Program-made: the position numbers and the translations under genes
Assembly (NCBI GenBank): GCA_036563505.1
Contig: DATCMH010000005.1
Span: forward strand, 62,001-126,000
Direction: 5' to 3'
Source of the DNA: DATCMH01 sp036563505
GTDB taxonomy: Bacteria; Pseudomonadota; Alphaproteobacteria; Rhizobiales; Beijerinckiaceae
DNA: 64,000 nucleotides
Notes under the pieces: generated by a model
The model's database searches: none
The model's input: the letters and a program-made list of their open reading frames with translations, nothing else
Told to the model about the DNA's origin: nothing
Part shown: positions 1-6,213 of the stretch, piece by piece
Position numbering within the stretch: the first letter of the stretch is position 1
How the letters are laid out: every line of letters begins with the position of its first letter

Positions 1-177
1 CCGCTCCAAGAGCGGGGACGCGCCCGACGCCGCGGAATGCGCCCCTTTCTTCGGCCAGCCGTCCCGCGGCGCGACGAGGCGCAGGTCCGACAGCCCGAAA
101 TTGGCCATGGCCCGGGCCGTCATCCCGATGTTCTCGGCAAGCTGCGGCTCGACGAGGATGATGATGGGAGCTTGCAT
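1..177 (-). CDS. trmJ: tRNA (cytidine/uridine-2'-O)-methyltransferase TrmJ, 5' part only
   Basis: Only the first 59 codons are in the window; the gene runs off the left edge. The translation opens MQAPIIILVEPQLAENIGMT and continues with ARAMANFG and then LRLVAPRDGWP, the N-terminal signature of the SpoU/TrmH (SPOUT) family, TrmJ branch. TrmJ 2'-O-methylates nucleotide 32 of tRNA anticodon loops using S-adenosylmethionine. The PQLAENIGMTARAM stretch is the conserved motif 1 region with the catalytic Arg. The start at 177 fits because the family begins only a few residues before the first beta strand. It is divergent from icd. The family call is firm; the exact methylation target is inferred from the family. 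Confidence 0.85.
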   Translation of the reverse strand, partial: MQAPIIILVEPQLAENIGMTARAMANFGLSDLRLVAPRDGWPKKGAHSAASGASPLLER

Positions 178-396
178 CGACAAAGGCGTCCTCGCAGCGC
201 GTGCCGCGCATAGCGCGAGCGCCGTGCCGCCGCCAGGGCCGAAGCACGCCGCTCGCCCACGAGCGTCCTCGTCGAAGGGCCGATCCCGCCCCCGCTTTCG
301 CGCCGTTCGCCGCCGCGCTATAGCGCCTCGCGATCGCGCTCGTCCGCTCCGGGCGAAGCGCCTCTCTCCCGCTCCAGCGCGCAAGGTGTCCCGTCC

Positions 397-1611
397 ATGG
401 CGAAGATCAAGGTGGCCAATCCCGTCGTCGAGCTCGACGGCGACGAGATGACCCGGATCATCTGGCAGTCCATCAAGGACAAGCTGATCCACCCCTACCT
501 CGACATCGATCTCGAATACTACGACCTCGGCGTCGAGCACCGGGACGCCACCAACGACCAGGTGACGGTGGACGCGGCGAACGCCATCAAGCGCCACGGC
601 GTCGGCGTGAAATGCGCCACCATCACGCCCGACGAGCAGCGGGTGAAGGAGTTCGGCCTCAAGGAGATGTGGAAGTCGCCCAACGGCACGATCCGCAACA
701 TTCTCGGCGGCGTAATCTTCCGCGAGCCGATCATCATGAAGAACGTGCCGCGCCTGGTGCCGGGCTGGACGCAGCCCATCATCGTCGGCCGCCACGCCTT
801 CGGCGATCAGTACCGTGCCACCGACTTCAAGTTCCCGGGCAAGGGCCGCCTCACCATCAAGTTCGAGGGCGAGGACGGCACGGTGATCGAGAAGGAGGTG
901 TTCAAGGCCCCCGACGCCGGCGTCGCCATGGCGATGTACAACCTCGACGCATCGATCCGGGAATTCGCCTATTCCTGCTTCAACTACGGCCTGTCACGGC
1001 GCTTCCCGGTCTATCTCTCCACCAAGAACACGATCCTGAAAGCCTATGACGGGCGCTTCAAGGACATCTTCCAGGAGATCTACGACGCCGAGTTCAAGAG
1101 CCAGTATCAGGCGCTTGGCATCACCTACGAGCACCGCCTCATCGACGACATGGTGGCCTCGGCCCTCAAGTGGTCCGGCGGCTATATCTGGGCCTGCAAG
1201 AACTACGACGGCGACGTGCAGTCCGACACGGTGGCGCAAGGCTTCGGTTCGCTCGGGCTCATGACCTCCGTTCTCGCGACGCCGGACGGCAAGACGGTCG
1301 AGTCGGAAGCCGCCCACGGCACGGTGACGCGCCATTACCGCGAGCACCAGAAAGGCAAGGAGACCTCGACCAACTCCATCGCCTCGATCTTTGCCTGGAC
1401 CCGGGGCCTCAGCCACCGCGCCAAGCTCGACGACAACCAGGACCTCGCCCGCTTCGCGCAGACGCTGGAAAAGGTCTGCGTCGACACCGTGGAAGCCGGC
1501 TACATGACGAAGGATCTCGCCCTGCTGGTCGGCGCCGAGCAGAAATGGCTGTCCACCACGGGCTTCCTCGACAAGATCGACGAGAACCTGAAAGTCGCCA
1601 TGGCGGGGTGA
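397..1611 (+). CDS. icd: NADP-dependent isocitrate dehydrogenase
   Basis: This cytosolic TCA-cycle enzyme oxidatively decarboxylates isocitrate to 2-oxoglutarate with NADP+. The 404-residue protein is full length for the eukaryote-like subfamily II enzyme common in alphaproteobacteria, not the E. coli type. It starts MAKIKVANPVVELDGDEMTR, followed by the conserved KSPNGTIRN substrate loop (around residue 95), the YDGR and DDMVA segments with the metal-binding Asp residues, and the EAAHGTVTRHYREHQKG motif (around residue 305) that contacts NADP. It is monocistronic, with a strong hairpin terminator at 1641 and a divergent trmJ upstream. Confidence 0.97.
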   Translation: MAKIKVANPVVELDGDEMTRIIWQSIKDKLIHPYLDIDLEYYDLGVEHRDATNDQVTVDAANAIKRHGVGVKCATITPDEQRVKEFGLKEMWKSPNGTIRNILGGVIFREPIIMKNVPRLVPGWTQPIIVGRHAFGDQYRATDFKFPGKGRLTIKFEGEDGTVIEKEVFKAPDAGVAMAMYNLDASIREFAYSCFNYGLSRRFPVYLSTKNTILKAYDGRFKDIFQEIYDAEFKSQYQALGITYEHRLIDDMVASALKWSGGYIWACKNYDGDVQSDTVAQGFGSLGLMTSVLATPDGKTVESEAAHGTVTRHYREHQKGKETSTNSIASIFAWTRGLSHRAKLDDNQDLARFAQTLEKVCVDTVEAGYMTKDLALLVGAEQKWLSTTGFLDKIDENLKVAMAG

Positions 1612-1640
1612 GTCGCTCCTCCACCCTGATCCGACGACGG

Positions 1641-1672
1641 AGCCCGGCCCTGCGCCGGGCTTCTTCTTTCTT
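1641..1672 (+). terminator. Rho-independent-type terminator of icd
   Basis: AGCCCGGC at 1641-1648 pairs perfectly with GCCGGGCT at 1654-1661 around a 5-nt loop, and the stem is followed by a T-rich tract (TCTTCTTTCTT). It lies 30 bp after the icd stop codon. Confidence 0.8.
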
Positions 1673-1692
1673 CGGCAGGGTTCCGAGCGACC

Positions 1693-1721
1693 TTGACGCG
1701 AGGACAACAAACCTATAGGAA
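1693..1721 (+). promoter_or_regulatory. Candidate sigma70-type promoter for the toxin/immunity pair
   Basis: TTGACG at 1693-1698 is followed 15 bp later by TATAGG at 1714-1719, in a locally AT-richer patch between the icd terminator and the ATG at 1747. The spacing is two bases short of ideal; TAGGAA at 1716 would give 17 bp but matches less well. Confidence 0.4.
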
Positions 1722-1746
1722 TATTGACCTCGTGTGAGGGGTCGCT

Positions 1747-2484
1747 ATGCCGTTGTCACCGTCGCAGATTAGGGAGCTTCACGATGTCCGCGTTGGCCAC
1801 GCGCGGATCGAGCTCGACGTCTTGCGCTTGCGTGTCAGGCTTCTGCGCCGCTACGACCCGAACCAGCCGCGGGTGCCGGCCGGAAGCCCGGAGGGCGGCC
1901 GCTGGACGGATGGGGGCGGAGGACAGCCGCGGGAGGATTACGCGCAGCTTCGGCCACGGCGCGTCCCCGGGCTCCGGGTCATCAACGGACGGGGACATCA
2001 GCTCACGGCGGGGCAGGAGACGCGTCTCGTCGCGGCCGAGGCGGAGGCGCGTTCGCTGACCAGGGAGGTGCAGCGCCGCGATCCCGACTGGCGCCCGCCG
2101 GCTGCCGTCTACTCCGATCCCGAAGGCCTGATCCGCGCCAACCAGCTCACCGCGCAGCAGGCCCGCCTCCGGCTTCAGGAGCTCGGGGCGAGTGAGCCGA
2201 GGCAGAGATCCTTTCAAGCGGAAATGATCCGCGATGGAAGGGAAATCGGCATTCGTCATCAAAGAGCGTCGCCGCGAACCCGGACGGTCAGTGATGCCGA
2301 GTTCAATCATCTCATCGAGTCGTTCAGTCTGCGGGCCGAGTTGACGAACTCACCCAGTCGCTACGGAGGCTCGTGGTTTCAACGACCTGATGGTTCTATC
2401 TTTGGACTCAGGAGAAGCGATCAATCCGGGATTACTTTGGATATCATCAGAAATGACCACCCTGTCATTACGACTGGCTACTAA
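1747..2484 (+). CDS. Probable polymorphic toxin with a PNQPRVPAG linker and a C-terminal nuclease-like domain
   Basis: The 245-residue protein has no signal peptide or membrane segment. Residues 1-35 look helical. Residues 37-54 carry DPNQPRVPAGSPEGGRWT, a short motif recurrent at the head of diverse toxin-like proteins in Hyphomicrobiales (family knowledge from memory; function unknown). The last 85 residues form a separate domain with GIRHQR, GSWFQRPDGSIFGLR and SGITLDI, a pattern reminiscent of small BECR-fold ribonuclease toxins (barnase/colicin E5-like), which often end in a PDG..G.R.S.SG.T.DI strand set. The start has a GAGGGG ribosome site 5 bp upstream. The stop codon overlaps the ribosome site of the next ORF, as in toxin-immunity pairs. 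Ribonuclease activity is inferred only. Confidence 0.55.
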   Translation: MPLSPSQIRELHDVRVGHARIELDVLRLRVRLLRRYDPNQPRVPAGSPEGGRWTDGGGGQPREDYAQLRPRRVPGLRVINGRGHQLTAGQETRLVAAEAEARSLTREVQRRDPDWRPPAAVYSDPEGLIRANQLTAQQARLRLQELGASEPRQRSFQAEMIRDGREIGIRHQRASPRTRTVSDAEFNHLIESFSLRAELTNSPSRYGGSWFQRPDGSIFGLRRSDQSGITLDIIRNDHPVITTGY

Positions 2485-2496
2485 GGTACATAAGCG

Positions 2497-2895
2497 ATGA
2501 GCGCGGAACTCCGACACAGGCACTACGGGACACCGGTGAGCGAGTGGCTGGAGCAGGTCGCCAACGAGTTGCCCAGGGATGCCGTAGGCCTCTGGCAGAT
2601 CGTTCCTGATGGCCGGTTCGGCTTCGGTCTCGAAGGCGACGCGTTGGCCGAGTACATTCGCCGCTCCATCGCCGTTCTCCTGCGACGTGGGGCCGTTCCG
2701 GTCGTCGGCGGCGGTGACACGGATTACTACTGGATTTACCAGCCCCAGTACGGCTCGCGTCCGGGGGAGATCATCGAGAGCGTCGTTCGGGAATGGCTTT
2801 CCAACGGGGCCAGGGACGAGGACCCTGGCGGCCTTTGGTTCGCGTTGCCCGATCATCCGGGGACGCCCAACTATGTCCTGATCCGGTCGTCATGA
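2497..2895 (+). CDS. Probable cognate immunity protein (no recognised family)
   Basis: This is a 132-residue soluble acidic protein that I cannot place in a named family. It begins MSAELRHRHYGTPVSEWLEQ, has a central YYWIYQPQYGSRPGEIIESV segment and ends near LWFALPDHPGTPNYVLIRSS. Its ribosome site (AAGG at 2483-2486) overlaps the TAA of the upstream toxin-like gene at 2482-2484, so the two are probably translationally coupled. The small size, acidic character, lack of export signal and position directly after a toxin-like ORF are the reasons for the immunity call. It could simply be a co-transcribed protein of other function. Confidence 0.5.
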   Translation: MSAELRHRHYGTPVSEWLEQVANELPRDAVGLWQIVPDGRFGFGLEGDALAEYIRRSIAVLLRRGAVPVVGGGDTDYYWIYQPQYGSRPGEIIESVVREWLSNGARDEDPGGLWFALPDHPGTPNYVLIRSS

Positions 2896-2938
2896 CCGCA
2901 CGACGCCAGCCGAGTCTCATCCCAACGGGAGTAAGCCG

Positions 2939-3400
2939 ATGACCCGCTCCCCTCTCCACACCGGCGGTTGCCAGTGCGGCGCCGTGCGCTACGCGCTCTA
3001 CGCCGAGCCGACCGGCACGAGCATCTGTCATTGCCGCATGTGCCAGAAGGCCTTCGGCAACTACTTCGCCGCCTTGACCGGCGTGAAGCGGGCCGACCAT
3101 GCCTGGACGAGGGGACAGCCCGGCACTTTCCACTCGTCCGAGATTGTCGAACGAGGATTCTGCCGTGACTGCGGCACGCCGCTCACCTTCGCCTATGACC
3201 CCCACGACCGGATCTCGGTCTCGATCGGCAGCCTCGATCATCCCGAGCGGGTCACGGTGGAGAAGCAGTACGGCATCGAGAGCCGCCTGCCGGCCTTCGA
3301 GACGCTGCACCGTCTGCCCGGCACTGCGACGGAGGACGACGATGTCCCCGCGAACTGGCGCCCGAAACTCGCCTCCAGGCAGCATCCGGATCACGACTGA
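2939..3400 (+). CDS. GFA family (glutathione-dependent formaldehyde-activating enzyme/CENP-V domain) protein
   Basis: The 153-residue single-domain zinc protein has the GFA cysteine pattern: GGCQCGAVRY (residues 9-18), SICHCRMCQKAFG (around 32-44) and GFCRDCGTPLTF (around 74-85), which together ligate structural and catalytic zinc in this fold. The prototype Gfa speeds condensation of formaldehyde with glutathione, but most paralogues have no known substrate. A GGGAG ribosome site precedes the ATG by 7 bp. It follows the toxin/immunity pair at 44 bp but need not belong to it. A second GFA gene lies at 44437-44829. Confidence 0.85.
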   Translation: MTRSPLHTGGCQCGAVRYALYAEPTGTSICHCRMCQKAFGNYFAALTGVKRADHAWTRGQPGTFHSSEIVERGFCRDCGTPLTFAYDPHDRISVSIGSLDHPERVTVEKQYGIESRLPAFETLHRLPGTATEDDDVPANWRPKLASRQHPDHD

Positions 3401-3502
3401 ACCTTAGCCGAACGAGGCCGCCCCCAGACTTCGTTAAGGGACGATGACCGTCAGCATGCACTCAGAACATGCCTGCCGTGGTCAATCACCTTAACTGAGG
3501 CG

Positions 3503-3531
3503 TTGGCCCGCGTCTGAAGCAGGGCTATAAG
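3503..3531 (+). promoter_or_regulatory. Candidate sigma70 promoter for a 39-codon ORF
   Basis: TTGGCC at 3503-3508 and TATAAG at 3526-3531 are separated by exactly 17 bp, an unusually good match for this GC-rich genome. It is placed to start transcription about 15 bp before the ATG at 3553. Confidence 0.5.
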
Positions 3532-3552
3532 ACATCAGCACAAGGTGATGTC

Positions 3553-3672
3553 ATGTTCCTCTCGTTCCTTCTCTCCTATCTCGGCCGCAGCCGCGCCTTC
3601 GCCTGGACGCCGGCGCTGGATCTTGCCGACAACGAAGTCTACTCGGCCCTGATCCCGGGCGCGCAGTACTGA
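3553..3672 (+). CDS. Small ORF, 39 residues, hydrophobic N-terminus
   Basis: The ORF encodes a 39-residue peptide starting MFLSFLLSYLGRSRAFAWTP and ending ALIPGAQY. An AAGGTG ribosome-site-like sequence lies 5 bp upstream of the ATG, and a good candidate promoter (3503-3531) sits just before it. I do not recognise a family. The hydrophobic N-terminal 10 residues could be a short membrane anchor. It ends just before repeat element A1, in a region otherwise free of genes. Confidence 0.35.
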   Translation: MFLSFLLSYLGRSRAFAWTPALDLADNEVYSALIPGAQY

Positions 3673-3686
3673 CTGCGTCCCCCCGG

Positions 3687-3770
3687 TCATGGCCGGGTTC
3701 GACCCGGCCATCTCGGCTGCTTGCACTCGGGCTTTCACGCCGAGGTTCGTGGGTCGAGCCCGCGAACGAC
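3687..3770 (+). repeat. Interspersed repeat A, copy 1
   Basis: The unit opens GTCATGGCCGGG, has the palindrome GGCCGGGTTCGACCCGGCC, and closes with GTTCGTGGGTCGAGCCCGCGAAC. Near-identical units occur at 13675, 21859 (inverted), 55360 (inverted) and 60675 (inverted). The left and right ends each form a small hairpin. Confidence 0.85.
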
Positions 3771-3808
3771 GTCGATGGTGTTCTGAACCACTCGGGTCTA
3801 CGCCCGCC

Positions 3809-3960
3809 ACCCCTCATCCGTCCTCGCTTCGCGAGGGCACCTTCTCCCGCAAAGGGGAGAAGGTAGTCGCAGCCCAACCCTCTCCCCTTTAGCGGGAGAG
3901 GGTGGCCGGCGGAGCAGGCCGGGAGAGGGGGCGCTGCACAGCAGCGCTCGGCCGACAGGC
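3809..3960 (+). repeat. Interspersed hairpin-rich repeat B, short form, copy 1
   Basis: This block contains the recurring ACCCCTCATCCG edge, GAGGGCACCTTCTCCCGC, CCCTCTCCC...GGGAGAGGG hairpins and an AGCGCTCGG tail. Its reverse complement matches the block at 60490-60640 almost throughout. It lies directly after copy A1 in the same polarity seen at the other A-B sites. Nothing else is visible in the 3673-4064 gap. Confidence 0.8.
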
Positions 3961-4064
3961 CGATCCAGCGTCCCGACGCTCCGCTCCTCCCGACACACCA
4001 CCCGCTCCTCCGCCCGACGGCACGCGCCAACACTCTTGCCCACGGCCGCCCGGTGCTCCATGTG

Positions 4065-4087
4065 CCGTTTAGAAATCTTCTAAACGG
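4065..4087 (+). promoter_or_regulatory. Iron control element (ICE), putative Irr operator of mbfA
   Basis: A perfect inverted repeat has arms CCGTTTAGAA and TTCTAAACGG around ATC. The core TTTAGAA-N3-TTCTAAA matches the ICE motif bound by the haem-responsive regulator Irr in Rhizobiales (established knowledge), and mbfA is a known Irr target there. The right arm runs into the GGAG ribosome site at 4086-4089. Confidence 0.8.
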
Positions 4088-4096
4088 AGCACCCGC

Positions 4097-5068
4097 GTGA
4101 AGGCGCTGGCGGAACTCGACGAGCGCGAAGTCCTCGCCCTGGCGATCGCCAACGAGGAAGAGGACTCGCGCATCTATCAGACCTTCGCGGATCGGCTGCG
4201 CCCCGACTACGCGGCATCCGCCGCCGTGTTCGACGCCATGGCCGCGGAGGAGCGCGAGCACCGCGACTCCCTCTACGGCGCCTATCGCGAGCGCTTCGGC
4301 GAGCACCTTCCCCCGATCCGGCGCGACGACGTCAAAGGCTTCCTCAAGCGCCGGCCGTTCTGGTGGAGCGCCGTCCAGGACGCCGCCCGCATGCGCACCG
4401 AGGCCGAGGCCATGGAGCAGCAGGCGGCGGCCTTCTACGAGCGGGCTGCAGGCCAAGTCACGGATCTGGGCGTGCGCCAGCTCTTCACGCACTTGGCCGA
4501 AGTCGAGCGCGGCCACGAGCGCCGGGCCGGCGAGGCCGCCGAGACGCATCTTACCGCCGACGCGCTGGCGACCGAGAAGGACAGCGAGCGCCGCCGCTTC
4601 GTGCTGCAATACGTCCAGCCGGGCTTGGCCGGTCTCATCGACGGCTCCGTCTCGACGCTGGCCCCGCTCTTCGCCGCCGCCTTCGCGACCAAGAGCAACT
4701 GGGAGACCTTCCTTGTCGGGCTCGCCGCCTCCATCGGCGCCGGCATCAGCATGGGCTTCACCGAGGCGCTCTCCGACGACGGCCTGATCACCGGCCGCGG
4801 TTCGCCCTGGGGGCGCGGCGTGATCTGCGGCCTGATGACGGCCTTAGGGGGCCTCGGGCACACCCTGCCCTACCTCGTGCCGGACTCCTGGCCCAACGCC
4901 TTCCTCGTCGCGACGACGGTCGCCTGCGTGGTGGTGGCGGTGGAACTTCTTGCGATCTCCTGGATCCGCACGAAGTACATGCAGACCCCGTTCTGGAGCG
5001 CGACGATGCAGGTCGTGCTGGGCGGGGTGCTCGTCCTGCTCGCCGGCATCCTCATCGGCAGCGCCTGA
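4097..5068 (+). CDS. mbfA: Membrane-bound ferritin MbfA (ferritin-like plus VIT1 iron exporter)
   Basis: The 323-residue inner-membrane protein has an N-terminal ferritin-like (erythrin) four-helix domain to about residue 140, with di-iron ligand motifs around EEED (20-23), EEREH (about 53), an E-rich helix ATEAEAMEQQ-like segment, and EVERGHE (about 137). The C-terminal VIT1/CCC1 domain starts near GLAGLIDGSVSTLAP and has five membrane segments, with the conserved MGFTEALSD loop. In Bradyrhizobium and Agrobacterium, MbfA exports iron and protects against peroxide and acid stress, repressed by Irr when iron is low. The GTG start has a GGAG site 7 bp upstream that overlaps the ICE palindrome, which supports iron control. 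Confidence 0.93.
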   Translation: MKALAELDEREVLALAIANEEEDSRIYQTFADRLRPDYAASAAVFDAMAAEEREHRDSLYGAYRERFGEHLPPIRRDDVKGFLKRRPFWWSAVQDAARMRTEAEAMEQQAAAFYERAAGQVTDLGVRQLFTHLAEVERGHERRAGEAAETHLTADALATEKDSERRRFVLQYVQPGLAGLIDGSVSTLAPLFAAAFATKSNWETFLVGLAASIGAGISMGFTEALSDDGLITGRGSPWGRGVICGLMTALGGLGHTLPYLVPDSWPNAFLVATTVACVVVAVELLAISWIRTKYMQTPFWSATMQVVLGGVLVLLAGILIGSA

Positions 5069-5183
5069 CGCGTCGGCAGCGCCTGAAGCTGCGGCAGCAT
5101 CCGGACCGGCTCCGCTTGACGATAGGGCATGAGCGCGCGAAGTCCGGCGGGGCTGCCCGCGCCGAGCCCTGCGCAAGGACCCG

Positions 5184-6071
5184 ATGTTCCGCCTCGTCCA
5201 CCTGACCGATCCGCATGTCGGCCCGCTGCCGCGCCCGCGCCTGCGCGAGTTGCTCGGCAAGCGCATCACCGGCTACGTGAACTGGCGCCGCGGCCGCAAG
5301 CACGCTCACGACATGGCGCTGCTCGCCAACCTCGTCGCCGACGTCCGCACGCAGCGCCCCGATCACATCGCCTGCACGGGGGATGTCTGCAACATCGGCC
5401 TCGCGAGCGAATGGCCGACCTCCCGCGTTTTTCTCGAGGCGCTCGGGCCCGCGGAGGCCGTGAGCTTCGTGCCGGGCAACCACGACGCCTACGTGCCCGG
5501 CGCGCTGGAGGGCCTTCTCGCCGCCATCGCGCCTTTCGTGCGCGACGATGCCGGCGGGCCGATCCGCTTTCCCTACCTGCGTCGGCGCGGGGCGGTGGCG
5601 CTGGTCGGCCTTTCCTCGGCGGTGCCGACCGCTCCTCTCGTCGCGAGCGGGCGGCTCGGCAAGACGCAGATGGCGCTCGCGGAGGGGATGCTGACGCGTC
5701 TGGGCGAGGAAGGCGCGTTCCGCTGCGTGATGGTGCATCACCCGCCCCACCGGGCCGGCGCGCCGCCGGGCCGCAACCTTACCGACGCCCGCGCCTTCGA
5801 GGCGATGATCGCCCGCACCGGCGCCGAGCTCATCCTGCACGGCCACAACCATATCGGCTCGGTCGCCACGATCCCCGGGCCGAAGGGGCCCGTGCCCGTG
5901 GTGGGCGCGCCCTCGGCCTCCGCGCTCGGCGGGGCCATCGTCCACCGGGCGGAGTATTTCATCTACGACATCGACGGGGAGCCTGGCGCCTACACCGTCA
6001 CCGCCGAGCGCCGCGGCTTGAGCGCCGACGGGTCGCTCGGGCCCTTGGGCAAGCTGTTCCTGACCGTTTGA
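5184..6071 (+). CDS. Metallophosphoesterase (calcineurin-like phosphoesterase)
   Basis: The 295-residue cytosolic enzyme has the full dinuclear-metal motif set in order: LTDPHVG (D9, H11), CTGDVCNIG (around 60), PGNHDAY (around 95), MVHHPPH (around 184) and HGHNHIGS (around 220). It resembles the class III cyclic nucleotide phosphodiesterase/CpdA-like branch, but the substrate cannot be told from sequence. The ATG has an AAGGAC ribosome site 3-8 bp upstream. It follows mbfA by 115 bp on the same strand and may be read through from it. Confidence 0.85.
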   Translation: MFRLVHLTDPHVGPLPRPRLRELLGKRITGYVNWRRGRKHAHDMALLANLVADVRTQRPDHIACTGDVCNIGLASEWPTSRVFLEALGPAEAVSFVPGNHDAYVPGALEGLLAAIAPFVRDDAGGPIRFPYLRRRGAVALVGLSSAVPTAPLVASGRLGKTQMALAEGMLTRLGEEGAFRCVMVHHPPHRAGAPPGRNLTDARAFEAMIARTGAELILHGHNHIGSVATIPGPKGPVPVVGAPSASALGGAIVHRAEYFIYDIDGEPGAYTVTAERRGLSADGSLGPLGKLFLTV

Positions 6072-6088
6072 GAAAACAGCAAGCCGCT

Positions 6089-6204
6089 GTCGTTCCGGGG
6101 CTCGGCGAAGCCAAGAACCCGGAATCCACGACCGGGTGAGTGGGGGCGACCAGCCTTCGGCCCAGTCGTAGGTTCCGGGCCCGCCTGCGGCGCCCCGGAA
6201 TGAC
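6089..6204 (+). repeat. Interspersed repeat C, copy 1
   Basis: A unit of about 116 bp has near-inverted ends: GTCGTTCCGGGGCTCGGC on the left and GCCCCGGAATGAC on the right. A second copy is at 35795-35910. It fills the space between two convergent genes and may act as a bidirectional transcript end. Confidence 0.75.
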
Positions 6205-6213
6205 AGGGCAATC

